Assembly (NCBI RefSeq): GCF_013371465.1
Contig: NZ_JABWDU010000002.1
Coordinates: 427,898 to 475,570 of the forward strand
Reading direction: 5' to 3'
Length of the DNA: 47,673 nt
Source of the DNA: Ensifer oleiphilus
GTDB lineage: Bacteria; Pseudomonadota; Alphaproteobacteria; Rhizobiales; Rhizobiaceae
Position 1 is the stretch's first letter, and every line of letters begins with the position of its first letter. The position numbers and the translations under genes were made by a program. Positions 17,108 to 25,189 of the stretch are shown in pieces. The notes beneath the pieces are model-generated. The model saw only the letters and a program-made list of their open reading frames with translations, ran no database searches and was not told the origin of the DNA.

Positions 17108-17482
17108 TCATCCCTTCCCGACAATGACGAAAACGAGCCGCCGGATCGCCTCGGCAAAGCTGACGCCAAGCGCCATGGCGGCAATACCGGTGACGCCGAG
17201 CGCGCCGATGCCCATCAGCTTCCAGCGCTTGACGTCGTCGGTCACCGGCTTCATCTCAGCAACGTCACCACCGAGCGTCGAGACCGAAGCCTCGATATCG
17301 CCGACACGGTCAACGAGTTGGTCCATGCGCTGATGCACACCAGCCCGGCTGCTCGTCGCCTTGTCCTCGGCGCGTTGCGCGCCCTCCTCGATCCGGCGGA
17401 TCGATTCCTGCAGACTGCGCATGCCTGCGACCAGTTCGCCAAGCTGGCGATGGACGCTCACATCGGTTTCAGCCGGATACAT
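17108..17482 (-). CDS. DUF1515 phage protein, candidate holin-like
   Basis: 124 residues matching the DUF1515 pattern seen in rhizobial phages: a VHRQLGELVAGM helix, a coiled coil with HQRMDQLVDRVGDIEASV, the motif KPVTDDVKRWKLMGIGALG, and a single membrane segment near residues 90-118. GGGAG lies eight bases before the ATG at 17482. It is the last gene of the lysis block (lysozyme, Rz, Rz1, DUF1515), so a role in membrane permeabilisation is inferred from position and membrane topology only. The membrane segment is C-terminal, unlike most holins. Confidence 0.8.
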   Translation of the reverse strand: MYPAETDVSVHRQLGELVAGMRSLQESIRRIEEGAQRAEDKATSSRAGVHQRMDQLVDRVGDIEASVSTLGGDVAEMKPVTDDVKRWKLMGIGALGVTGIAAMALGVSFAEAIRRLVFVIVGKG

Positions 17483-17726
17483 TGTGCCGTCTCCCATGCC
17501 CTACGCAATCGGCCTTTGACCAGACTGCAGCGGCACACAGACCGACGACGGTGCGGTCGATCTTGCGCTGATCGGCCGGTGTGGCGCCAGGGGCGCCGAC
17601 CAGGTCGACGCCGACGACGCTTTTAAGGCCCTCGACATTTTTCGGTCCCGAAGTCCCACAGCCGGCCAGCATCAATGCAGGTATCGTAATCCAGGCGCTT
17701 TTCCTGAGCGCGGTTCGTAGCGTCAT
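17469..17726 (-). CDS. Rz1-like o-spanin lipoprotein overlapping Rz
   Basis: 85 residues. A signal ends in the lipobox LMLAGC, and a short mature domain follows, as expected of an outer-membrane spanin. Its start lies inside the Rz-like gene in another frame, it runs past the Rz stop, and it overlaps the DUF1515 start by 14 bases. Out-of-frame overlap with an inner-membrane partner is the hallmark of Rz/Rz1 pairs, which fuse inner and outer membranes in the last step of lysis. The mature part (NVEGLKSVVGVDLVGAPGA) is not proline-rich as in lambda Rz1. Confidence 0.7.
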   Translation of the reverse strand: MTLRTALRKSAWITIPALMLAGCGTSGPKNVEGLKSVVGVDLVGAPGATPADQRKIDRTVVGLCAAAVWSKADCVGHGRRHNVSG

Positions 17727-17847
17727 CGTTCTGCCTTTCGATCGCTTGAATGACGGACCGGGCGCCATCCGCCCGAATTTCGTGCACCGCCCAGATGATT
17801 GCGGCGAGACCGAGCCCACCGCACAGGATCCTCAGCCAGGCGATCAT
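17623..17847 (-). CDS. Rz-like i-spanin
   Basis: 74 residues. An N-terminal membrane anchor (LRILCGGLGLAAIIWAV) is followed by a polar helical segment (ARSVIQAIERQNDDATNRAQ) and a short C-terminus with two cysteines. The ATG overlaps the stop of the lysozyme gene, indicating translational coupling, and the Rz1-like gene begins within it. Size, topology and place support an inner-membrane spanin subunit. Confidence 0.7.
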   Translation of the reverse strand: MIAWLRILCGGLGLAAIIWAVHEIRADGARSVIQAIERQNDDATNRAQEKRLDYDTCIDAGRLWDFGTEKCRGP

Positions 17848-18503
17848 GCCGGATCGAGCCGCTTGCGCAGGAAGAGGAAGGCGCCAATCACGAAGGCAAC
17901 TGCGATAATGCCGGCAAATGCCCATTGCAGCGGTCCATTGCCGGTGAACGCAAAGCCCAGCGAGGAAAGAATGCCCGCAAGCCAGGAGATGTTCTCCTTG
18001 CTGATCACGTCTGGCGGCTTCGGCGCGGCGGTAACGGTGTTGGAGGCGACGAACTCACCCTTTGCCCAAAGCCCGACTTCTGCAGACCGGCGGTTGACCA
18101 ATCCCTTCACGCGGCTGCCGCCCGCATAGACCCACTTCATCAACTCCATCGGCACGGCGTCGTAGTCGCCGGCGTTCAGCTTTTTCAGCAATGTCGACTT
18201 GCCGAGCCTGCCGGTGTTGAAATCGAAAGAGACAAGCACGGCGAACTGGTTGTCGGTGACCGGCACAGTGACAAGGCGCGAGACACGCTCCTCGAATTTC
18301 GCGAGATCCACCAGAAGGATCTGTTCGGCCTCTGCCTCGGTGATCACCATGTTCGGTTTCACAACGGGCTCGCCCGCGGCGCTGGTATGGCCATAGCCGA
18401 TGGTCCAGACACCGGCGACGTCGAGATACGCCTTCGTCTTCAGACCTTCCCACTGCTTGACGAGCGAAAGGCCCGCCGCATTGATGCGTCGGTTCATGTT
18501 CAT
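17844..18503 (-). CDS. phage lysozyme (GH24) with C-terminal membrane segment
   Basis: 219 residues. The T4-lysozyme triad spacing is intact: Glu19, Asp28 and Thr34 in QWEGLKTKAYLDVAGVWT, followed by GYGHT. The GH24 domain covers about residues 5-150. The last 70 residues hold one or two hydrophobic stretches (ending AFVIGAFLFLRKRL), an added membrane anchor. It cleaves peptidoglycan between MurNAc and GlcNAc. No N-terminal signal is present, so release must depend on a holin or on the tail segment. AGGA lies eight bases before the ATG. First gene of the lysis cassette. Confidence 0.88.
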   Translation of the reverse strand: MNMNRRINAAGLSLVKQWEGLKTKAYLDVAGVWTIGYGHTSAAGEPVVKPNMVITEAEAEQILLVDLAKFEERVSRLVTVPVTDNQFAVLVSFDFNTGRLGKSTLLKKLNAGDYDAVPMELMKWVYAGGSRVKGLVNRRSAEVGLWAKGEFVASNTVTAAPKPPDVISKENISWLAGILSSLGFAFTGNGPLQWAFAGIIAVAFVIGAFLFLRKRLDPA

Positions 18504-18610
18504 GTCGTTTGTCCTGTTTAGATTGGGAACCGGAAGCAACGATGATGCGTTGCTAGGGCATGTCGTCGTAAGTCGCAGCCGACTTGAGGGACATGCAGCA
18601 AATCAACGTC

Positions 18611-18654
18611 CTGCAACGACCTTTGCGCATCCGATAAGACGCGTGGTGCTGCAG
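18611..18654. repeat. imperfect palindromic intergenic repeat
   Basis: CTGCAACGACC at one end and TGGTGCTGCAG at the other form an imperfect dyad around TTTGCGCATCCGATAAGACG. This resembles a palindromic motif common between rhizobial genes (recognised from memory, not by search). It lies between the coiled-coil gene and the lysozyme gene. Confidence 0.45.
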
Positions 18655-18676
18655 GCACAAAAAAGGGGATTTCGCC

Positions 18677-18757
18677 ATGATAGACGCCGCATTCGTGAAG
18701 ATGACCACACTGGCCATCGTCCTTGTCAGCTGTGTCGTTATGGTGCAGCCCTACTGA
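18677..18757 (+). CDS. possible 26-residue membrane microprotein
   Basis: ATG with AAGGGGAT nine bases upstream. The peptide is almost wholly hydrophobic after residue 9 (TTLAIVLVSCVVMVQPY). It is antisense to the prophage block and lies just after the palindromic repeat at 18611. Only the ribosome site and the membrane-like composition support it. Confidence 0.3.
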   Translation: MIDAAFVKMTTLAIVLVSCVVMVQPY

Positions 18758-18865
18758 CAAATCTGGACGCGGATGAATCCTAAACCAGGTCTCGTTATGC
18801 CAGGTCTCGACGACAGAAACCTGCAGGCTCGTCCATGGCTGGTCTCTGACCAGGAGACGGATGGG

Positions 18866-19441
18866 CTAGGAGACAGATGGCGGCTTTGGCGGCGACAGAG
18901 ACCGCAACAAGCTCTTGAGGCTCTCGCTGTCGGCGAGGTGTGCCTTCTCACCGCGATTGTCACCGCATCTCTCGCGCAGGCTGCGCAGAAAGATAGCGAC
19001 ATCAGAGAGTTCGCCAACCTCGACCCGCACCTGCGCCTGGATCGTCCTGTAGATCTCCTCCAGCTTCAGGGCTTCATCAGCGCTGGCGGAGCCGGAAAGC
19101 GCGGAAACCCTTGCCTTGAGATCATCCAGCAGACCTTCGAACTCACGCGCGTCGCGTGCGGCCTTGGCCTCCAGGCTTGCAATCAGCATGTCAAGAATAT
19201 CGAGATGTCGACGCTCCACTGATTGCAGATCGAAAGCCGCCCGCAGCTCTTTGCGGGTGCGTTCGCCTTTACGCAAGTGCGCCTTGAGGCGCACGCCATT
19301 CTCGGCGCAGCGCCTCATAATGTCATCGATCGAGAATTGCCCCTCCACCAAGTGGTCAAGCAGGGGCCGAATCAGCGCTGGCGGCGCCGTGACATTCAGC
19401 GCGGCCGAATACAGCGCCAGGTCGATCGAAGCATCCGGCAT
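18866..19441 (-). CDS. hypothetical coiled-coil protein in prophage block
   Basis: 191 residues, mostly helical and rich in Ala, Leu, Glu and Arg. The chosen ATG has GGAGGTGG upstream (MPDASIDLALYSAALN), while earlier in-frame ATGs lack one. Middle segments such as HLDILDMLIASLEAKAARDA look like coiled coil. No family was recognised. It sits between the fibre-associated gene and the lysozyme gene on the same strand and is probably part of the prophage. Confidence 0.7.
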   Translation of the reverse strand: MPDASIDLALYSAALNVTAPPALIRPLLDHLVEGQFSIDDIMRRCAENGVRLKAHLRKGERTRKELRAAFDLQSVERRHLDILDMLIASLEAKAARDAREFEGLLDDLKARVSALSGSASADEALKLEEIYRTIQAQVRVEVGELSDVAIFLRSLRERCGDNRGEKAHLADSESLKSLLRSLSPPKPPSVS

Positions 19442-19667
19442 AAGCCACCTCCGCCTCATATGGCCTCGTGACGCGAGACTAACAGTATCCGGCATGCAGG
19501 ATGGTAATTTTTGCGACAATGCTTTCGTAATCGTTAAACGGAAACTTCGATCTTTCGCGTCGCGAGATGAAAGTCAGCTGATCACGACGCTGAACGACAA
19601 GGGGCAGGCGAACCCGGCATGCGAAGCAAGGCTCATTTCGGCCGCGTCCACGGGTGTTTGATTGCGA

Positions 19668-20102
19668 TCAGACATTAGCCGCCGCGACCCACATCGAGTC
19701 GATCTGGGTATCAGTCAGATTTACGGCCGCGCCGATGACCGCAACCAGAGGATGCAATCGTTTTAGTATAGTCGCGTATTCCCACTCGATCTTGGCTGTT
19801 TCTTTCTGCTCACCATCGGGCATAGCCTCGATCGCCTGTGTTACTTGGGCTGTCGTGTACCCACCCGAGAGAAGGCCTAGACGAAACTGCCTTGCCGTCA
19901 GTGGGGGCATTCTCGCCCGAATCTCCTCGGTGGTCGGTGGCACGTGCACCCAACCATCGAGGATATACTGATGGTCCGCAGATGGCTTCAAAGGTACTTC
20001 AATTGTACCTTCTCGATACGACGCCAAAATTTCGTCCGTTGGTTTTGTGTTCGTCTGCCAATAACCGTCAAACGGGTTGTAGAAGCCATTTTCCTCACTC
20101 AT
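19668..20102 (-). CDS. phage tail-fibre-associated protein
   Basis: 144 residues. The N-terminal half has short aromatic and polar stretches (GFYNPFDGYWQTN, VPPTTEEIRARMPP). The C-terminal half LTARQFRLGLLSGGYTTAQV, with a later IEWEYATILKR and LTDTQIDSMWVAA, resembles small proteins that follow tail-fibre genes in alphaproteobacterial phages. The ATG lies four bases past the fibre stop, with GGAG upstream, which suggests coupled translation. Fibre chaperone or assembly function is inferred from position. Confidence 0.65.
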   Translation of the reverse strand: MSEENGFYNPFDGYWQTNTKPTDEILASYREGTIEVPLKPSADHQYILDGWVHVPPTTEEIRARMPPLTARQFRLGLLSGGYTTAQVTQAIEAMPDGEQKETAKIEWEYATILKRLHPLVAVIGAAVNLTDTQIDSMWVAAANV

Positions 20103-20106
20103 CGCA

Positions 20107-21621
20107 TCAGCTCCTCGCCTCAAATACATTTAACGTTGCATTGAATGAGTAATACCAACCAGGGGGAACAAGGCCGAACGTCGAAAAATCATTTCCACCA
20201 CTGTAGCCAGCATAATTGTTGTATACTGCTGTGATGGCCGATGGCCCGTAGTATATGGCGATGCCATTGTTTCCAGCGTTGGCAGATATTGGCAGCCAAC
20301 GGCCGGTCGTGTTCTGATATACCGTGCCACCAATCCTAGAAACCCCAATCCACGTCCCTGCCCAGCCAGACCAGTTCGACAGGTTCCCCGCGCTACCAGC
20401 CGAATTCGCGTAGTTCACGTTAAAGTTGGAAGGATTGTACACATACATGTTCGAGCCGTCGTTGCCACCCCAAAGCCAGGACGGTTGGCCGCCTTGACCT
20501 GACCAATGGAAGTTAAGATCCACCCCGCCAACACGACGTGGATAGGACCTACCTTCGGCGGTAATCTTGCTATTGAGCGCGTCACTAAGGTAGGCACCGG
20601 CCCACGGCATGTAGATGTTACCGTTATCTAAATAGCGGGCGGCCCCCATCCGGAATTCCACTCCGCCCCATGACAAGTAGCCGTTTGGACCGCCGAGGAC
20701 GAGGTCTCGATACCAACCACCAGATGAATTGAACATGCTGATGATCATAGAGTCGTTGGCTTGGTCGTGGCGAACCATGCCCCGCACAGAGCCAGTCGAT
20801 GTGCGGAATTGAATTTGACGGTTGTTGTTGTTGTCAACTGCCATTTCCGGGACTGTGATCGAACCGGAGAAACCGGCACCATTAAGATTCGCCTTCGTGT
20901 TGGGATCGAAGTTCCACGGCGACCACACGTTGCGACCGTTGACGACGAATCCGCCTTTGACTTCCCAGGTACCGGTACGGAAATTGTAAACGCCATTAAC
21001 GTTGTCGGCGTGGTCGCACATCCCCAAGCCGTACCAGCCTTTGAACTTGATATTGTGGGCTGTCCAAGTCGCGTCGTCACCATTGCCCGCGCCGATGAAG
21101 TTCGTGCCCGATGCGCCTCCAAACAACAGCGAGGGCGCGGTTATTTGACCCGAAAATGTCTTCCCGGCCATAGTCGCAGGCAGACGTGCGTCTGCCAATG
21201 TACCAGTCGTCAGGTCGCTGGCAGACGCCGAAGACGCAACAGCGGCAAACCCAAGTGTCGCCTTAATGCCGGCAGCGTCAGGATCATCGAGAATCGTCCG
21301 AGCGAACGGAGTCAACGCTGTGGTCGCGTAAGCATCCGTCGCCGTGGTGTAGAGCATCTGGTTCGCAACAGTGGTGAGACCAGCGATCGACTGCAAGCCT
21401 AGATCGTAGGCCTGTACGTTCGCTCCAACTTCGACGCCGAGCGCAACTCGAGCTCCGCTCGCCGATGTCGCTCCTGTTCCTCCGGCGGTCACCGGTCTTG
21501 GCGCGTTGGCGTCGGCCGCCAGGTCGTCGATCAACGTGTTATAAGGCACGCTCTGAATGGTCGTGTTCGGCACGCCTTTGGTGCCGGCGGGGGGCGAATA
21601 GACGCCACCTGTTCTTGGCAT
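20107..21621 (-). CDS. phage tail fibre protein
   Basis: 504 residues. The N-terminal 40 residues (GGVYSPPAGTKGVPNTTIQS) resemble a tail-attachment segment. The repeat-type motif VTAGGTGATSASGARVALG and repeated asparagine- and glycine-rich strands (YNFRTGTWEVKGGFVVNGRN, WSGWAGTWIGVSR) are typical of beta-rich fibre shafts and tips. Receptor binding is the expected role. Base composition is less GC-rich than the neighbouring genes, as usual for exchanged fibre modules. No S74 chaperone domain is present in this one. Confidence 0.82.
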   Translation of the reverse strand: MPRTGGVYSPPAGTKGVPNTTIQSVPYNTLIDDLAADANAPRPVTAGGTGATSASGARVALGVEVGANVQAYDLGLQSIAGLTTVANQMLYTTATDAYATTALTPFARTILDDPDAAGIKATLGFAAVASSASASDLTTGTLADARLPATMAGKTFSGQITAPSLLFGGASGTNFIGAGNGDDATWTAHNIKFKGWYGLGMCDHADNVNGVYNFRTGTWEVKGGFVVNGRNVWSPWNFDPNTKANLNGAGFSGSITVPEMAVDNNNNRQIQFRTSTGSVRGMVRHDQANDSMIISMFNSSGGWYRDLVLGGPNGYLSWGGVEFRMGAARYLDNGNIYMPWAGAYLSDALNSKITAEGRSYPRRVGGVDLNFHWSGQGGQPSWLWGGNDGSNMYVYNPSNFNVNYANSAGSAGNLSNWSGWAGTWIGVSRIGGTVYQNTTGRWLPISANAGNNGIAIYYGPSAITAVYNNYAGYSGGNDFSTFGLVPPGWYYSFNATLNVFEARS

Positions 21622-22113
21622 GGCTTTTCTCCATAGAAATACCCCGTGTTTGGGGCTTCCAAGTCGTCGAGTATTGATGAGATGGTTGTGTTGCGGCGGG
21701 GGCGCCTCTGCCTGGCGTCCGAAGGCCGCCGGAATGCTAGTGCATGTCGCGCAAAAGTGGTCTGCAATCTCGCGATGGCGACTTGCGTAAAAACAAGAGC
21801 TTAGGCACGGAAAGCGAACCCACGAAATCGCGGAGCGCGCTAAGATCCAGCGTTACTTGACTGGCAAGTCGCGATGGATGGCATCCTGTGACAGAATTGA
21901 TCGGCGACCGGTGGTTGCGGCTGTACACCCAGGTTTGAGCCACCGCATAGGCGAGCTGCAAACGGCACGCCCTGCCCCAACGGAGTTGACGATGAAAATG
22001 TCACGTGCGGCCCGCGGCCGCCGCGGTGCGGACCGTCTCCGTAAGCTCGAGCAAGGATACCTTTGGCGGCAGCGACCACATAGTCACGAAACCGGCGTGG
22101 GATCACCGGCCTC
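21622..22113. other. gap between the two fibre genes
   Basis: About 492 bases inside the prophage late block. It holds the diverged RIME-like element at 21738-21842 and otherwise no gene that can be supported. An intact phage would not be expected to keep such a gap here. Confidence 0.6.
21738..21842. repeat. RIME-like repeat, copy C (diverged)
   Basis: Shares order and many blocks with copies A and B: catgtcgcgcaaaagtg, cgcgatggcgac, gcgtaaaaacaagagctta, gaaatcgcg and a terminal gcgcgct. It is clearly older than the other copies. It lies inside the prophage late block. Confidence 0.65.
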
Positions 22114-23721
22114 CTATCGCTTCTTCCGCCCCGCTGAAAACAGCCGGCCGTAATCGACGCGGCGCATGCCATCCGGGTCTCGGCTGACGACGTCGGGGCG
22201 CGTCTTTTCAACCTCCTGCGCCATCACGCCAACGTGTTTGGCGCCGCGCTGGGGCTCGCCCTTGTAGCGATATTCGTAGAGCGAATGCCCCTCGAACTTG
22301 CCGACCTTCTTGATGTCCTTCTTGAGCCGACGGTCGGAAGGCTTCGGCAAGAAGTCCAAGAAATTTTTCAGTATCCCGTTGCCGGCATCCATTCGCGCCT
22401 TGTACGCCTCGAGCTGCCCCCTGTAGTTGTTCTGCACCAGCCCGGCATAGTCCGCCGGCTCGATCCGCTGCCCTTGCGTCGGCACGAAGTTCGGGTTGCT
22501 CACCTGGGCGCCGGAGAGCAGGCTGGAGATTTCGTTGATCGGCTGGTTGCGTTGGGCATACATCTCGTTGAGATACTGCGCCCTCGCGGCGTTCTGGGCT
22601 GCGAGCTGCGCTTGCTGGGCGTTGTAGGTCTGGTCCTTCAGCGCGTTGTTGGCAGCCGTTGCCGATTGGCCGTTCTGGTGCATCTGCTGCTGCGCGTCGT
22701 TGCTGAAGCCGGCGGCCGCGAGCGCCTGGTTGAAGGTCTGCTGCTGGGCGGCGTTCATCGCTTGCTGCTGCGCCTGGTTCTGGGCAAAGAGCTGCTGTTG
22801 CGCGGCGTTTGCCTGCTGCATGTTGTTGGCGTTCTGGGTGTATTGCTGGTTCTGCGCCTGGTTGGCGAACTGGCCGCTCGCCAAGGCCTGGTTATAGGCC
22901 TGCTGCTGGGCGCTGTTCTGGAAGCCCGCCGCATCCCTCGCCAACCCTGCGAGCCGCGATTGCTCCTGGCCCGCATTGAGAATGGCGCCGAAGCGCGCAT
23001 CGTTTGCCTGTCGGCCGGCCTGGTCGATCGCCCGGTTATAGGCCTCCGATCCCGGCTGCAGGCCCTGGTTGGCCAGTTGCGTTTCCAGTGCCGCGCGATC
23101 CCGCTCGAGTTGCGGGTTCATGCGCGACATCAGCGCGTCCTCGTAGCGCTTGGTGTCGAAGTTCGTCTCGTAGGAGCGGGTGACGTCGCCGGCATTGCCG
23201 AGTGACGTTTGAATGGTACCGGCATTGCCGACGCCCTTCTGGATGTCGCCCGCCCCGGCAATGGCGTTCTGGACGGTGCCGGTATTGCCGAGGTGCGTCT
23301 GCAGGTTTGGGCCACCGCCATATTGGCTATAACTCGGCAGGTTGATCGAGGCCGGGTTGCCGGCCGCCGGCGCTCCGGAAAGATCGATCGGTTTGCCGAG
23401 CAGGTCGTTCAGCCGGCCCGACTGGTTGTTGGCAAGCGTCGCCAGGTTCTTTTCGGCAGCGTCCGTCTGGTCCTTGATCGCCTGCTGCGCCGGCGAGAGC
23501 GTCTGCGTCGCCGTCCAGATCGGCAGGTCGTAGTTCGCCCCATTCATCGGATCGGTCCATTTGCGGGTGCCGGTCTGTGAATAGGTCAGGCTGCCATCAG
23601 GGGTTACCTGGTTGATATTGCTCAACGTGCCGTTCGCCACAGCCGTACCGATGTTCGTCGAGGTTTGCGCCGCCGCGGTTTCGCGCGGATCCGGCGGCTT
23701 GGGTGCTTTGGACTTGCCCAT
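22114..23721 (-). CDS. phage tail protein with C-terminal S74 chaperone domain
   Basis: 535 residues. The C-terminus carries the intramolecular chaperone (peptidase S74) signature: SDRRLKKDIKKVG, LYEYRYKG, HVGVMAQEVEKTRPDVV and VDYGRLF. This domain trimerises fibres and is then self-cleaved near its SDRRLK start. Residues about 145-185 hold roughly ten-residue repeats with GNAGTIQ or GAGDIQ cores, and residues about 225-395 form a long Gln/Asn/Ala-rich helical stretch. Such proteins are tail fibres or appendage proteins of podovirus-like phages. The start is one of three ATGGGC copies in a tandem repeat. Confidence 0.82.
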   Translation of the reverse strand: MGKSKAPKPPDPRETAAAQTSTNIGTAVANGTLSNINQVTPDGSLTYSQTGTRKWTDPMNGANYDLPIWTATQTLSPAQQAIKDQTDAAEKNLATLANNQSGRLNDLLGKPIDLSGAPAAGNPASINLPSYSQYGGGPNLQTHLGNTGTVQNAIAGAGDIQKGVGNAGTIQTSLGNAGDVTRSYETNFDTKRYEDALMSRMNPQLERDRAALETQLANQGLQPGSEAYNRAIDQAGRQANDARFGAILNAGQEQSRLAGLARDAAGFQNSAQQQAYNQALASGQFANQAQNQQYTQNANNMQQANAAQQQLFAQNQAQQQAMNAAQQQTFNQALAAAGFSNDAQQQMHQNGQSATAANNALKDQTYNAQQAQLAAQNAARAQYLNEMYAQRNQPINEISSLLSGAQVSNPNFVPTQGQRIEPADYAGLVQNNYRGQLEAYKARMDAGNGILKNFLDFLPKPSDRRLKKDIKKVGKFEGHSLYEYRYKGEPQRGAKHVGVMAQEVEKTRPDVVSRDPDGMRRVDYGRLFSAGRKKR

Positions 23722-23772
23722 GTTACCTACCTTTGCCCATGTTGATTACCTTCGCCCATGTTGATTACCTTC
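23713..23772 (-). repeat. tandem repeat of a ribosome-site/start segment
   Basis: On the plus strand a 19-base unit (cccatgttgattaccttcg) occurs twice in a row at about 23737-23774, preceded by a shorter version (cccatgttacctacctttg). In transcription sense this gives three successive GGTAA...ACATGGGC start contexts ahead of the S74 fibre gene. Confidence 0.7.
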
Positions 23773-23805
23773 GATTGACGGCATGTGCCCGCCAGTCGTT
23801 GTCGG

Positions 23806-24498
23806 TTAGCCCGTATAGTGCTCGGCATCGTCGATCGTCATCGTCACCACCGTCCTGTCGTCGGAAGGTTCCAGCAGGTAGCGGCTGACCACCGAGCTCA
23901 TGCCTTTCAGCGGCGTAAAGGTCACGGCGACCGAACCACCTGTCGCATTGGTGCGGGTGATGCCCTCGAAATAGACATCTTCCGGCGGTTCCTCGTCGAA
24001 CCAGACATAATCGACCGTGTTGGCCTGCCATTTGGCGCGGCCCTGCTCATAGGCTTTCAGCAGCAACGTCGAGGTGCCGCCCGAAGCGTGGCGCACCGTC
24101 ACGCTGTCGAGCGCGCCCGATGCGCTCGACCTACGGGTCCAGCCCGAGATCGCCGATTTCGTGATATAGCCGGTGCCCCAGTCCTCCTCGCTCATCGGCC
24201 GGCCGACGAGCAGCCGCTGCACGCCATCGCGCGTCAGCTCGTGCGACTCCGAACCGCCGATCATTGTGATCGGCCGGTCGAACCGTCGGCCCGCCCACCA
24301 ATGAGGATAGTCTCCGGTCAGGTGCATCGCCGCTTCGGCGGCACCAGCCAAGGTCTTGCCGAGCTGGTTTCCGGCCATGAACAGCCGTTCGCGAAAGGTG
24401 GCGCCCGCCTCATGAAACGCAGTCTGCCTGGCATAGGGCCGGTAATAGCGCAGCCTATTCGTGTTCTGCCGCCGCCCGATCTCGATCGCCAGCTCCAT
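23806..24498 (-). pseudogene. phage terminase large subunit, truncated
   Basis: 230 residues covering only the ATPase half of TerL: YYRPYARQTAFHEAG, Walker A AGNQLGKT, Walker B VDYVWFDEEPPEDV, and the coupling segment FTPLKGMSSVVSRYL. The protein stops after TIDDAEHYTG. Known terminases of this type continue for about 200 residues with an RNase H-like nuclease, which is absent here. An adjacent frame adds only about 14 unrelated codons. DNA packaging is therefore not possible with this copy. The frame is open back to 24570, but the ATG at 24498 gives the family-like N-terminus and only a short overlap with the small subunit. Confidence 0.75.
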
Positions 24499-24865
24499 CC
24501 GCTCCCTGAGCAGCGAGGAAAGGCTTGATCTTGGCGTCGAGCTTGCGGATCCGCTCGAGGAGTTGCTCATCCGTCATCTCCCCGATCTGGTTGACATTGA
24601 CGGTCACGTCCTTCGGCATCAGCGAAGCCACGGCCTTGAGGAAGTCATGCGGGTTCTTTTCGATCAGCGCCTGGATCGCCGCCGCCCCTCGGCTCTCCCA
24701 GGCGGAAAGCATGTCGTCGAGAAAGAGCTCGCCGAGCTTGGAGCGCACCGCCTTGCGGGCGCGCGTTCGTGCAGGTGCACCCGCGCCGATTGGGGCTCCG
24801 ACCCGCGGCTCGCGCGGCAGGAAACGCCCCGTCTTCGGGTCCTTGGCTGGTTTTCCGATACTCAT
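24455..24865 (-). CDS. phage terminase small subunit-like protein
   Basis: 136 residues. A basic N-terminus (KDPKTGRFLPREPRVGAPIG) resembles the DNA-recognition arm of small terminases. It is followed by a helical region with LGELFLDDMLSAWESRG and LIEKNPHDFLKAVASLMPKD, seen in rhizobial proteins annotated as TerS or DUF-type packaging proteins. It overlaps the TerL start by 44 bases, the normal TerS-TerL order. GGGAG lies eight bases before the chosen ATG. It is the first gene of the late block. Confidence 0.7.
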   Translation of the reverse strand: MSIGKPAKDPKTGRFLPREPRVGAPIGAGAPARTRARKAVRSKLGELFLDDMLSAWESRGAAAIQALIEKNPHDFLKAVASLMPKDVTVNVNQIGEMTDEQLLERIRKLDAKIKPFLAAQGADGAGDRDRAAAEHE

Positions 24866-25162
24866 GATGAGGACTCCCATGCAGCGCCGATGGCGCCGCA
24901 AAGCTCTTTACAATCGCTCAGGCATCCGCGCGCGCAGCAAGCGGCAAACGGGCAACAGCCTTCCGATATCCACGGGAAATTGCGCGGACCCACTTGACCT
25001 TAGGTTGCATTCTGTCACCAATACTAATTTACAGGCCGCGCATTCGCGGCACCCGGTGCGGACCAAGGCGCCTCACACCGGATGAGACGGGTACGTTTGG
25101 GAGATAAAGCTATCAAATTGCAGCATAATTTATCCATTTGATCGTCCCGGTTGTGAGGAATT
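24866..25162. other. boundary region between prophage block and Sel1 genes
   Basis: About 300 bases. Composition becomes more AT-rich after 25000 (AATACTAATTTACAGG, GCATAATTTATCC), which suits a promoter for the Sel1 unit. No tRNA gene, integrase or clear attachment-site repeat was seen. Confidence 0.5.
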
Positions 25163-25189
25163 ATGCCGATGAATAAGACGGGTGTCTGA
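25163..25189 (+). CDS. possible 8-residue leader peptide (MPMNKTGV)
   Basis: ATG with GAGGAA two bases beyond the usual spacing upstream. It reads MPMNKTGV and stops in TGATG, where the next ATG starts the Sel1 protein, which has no ribosome site of its own. Translation of the Sel1 gene is probably coupled to this leader. Confidence 0.4.
   Translation: MPMNKTGV

Noticed and set aside
22234-23205. 323-codon open frame on the plus strand
   Set aside because: Leucine- and valine-rich antisense of the Gln/Asn/Ala-rich fibre gene; no ribosome site.
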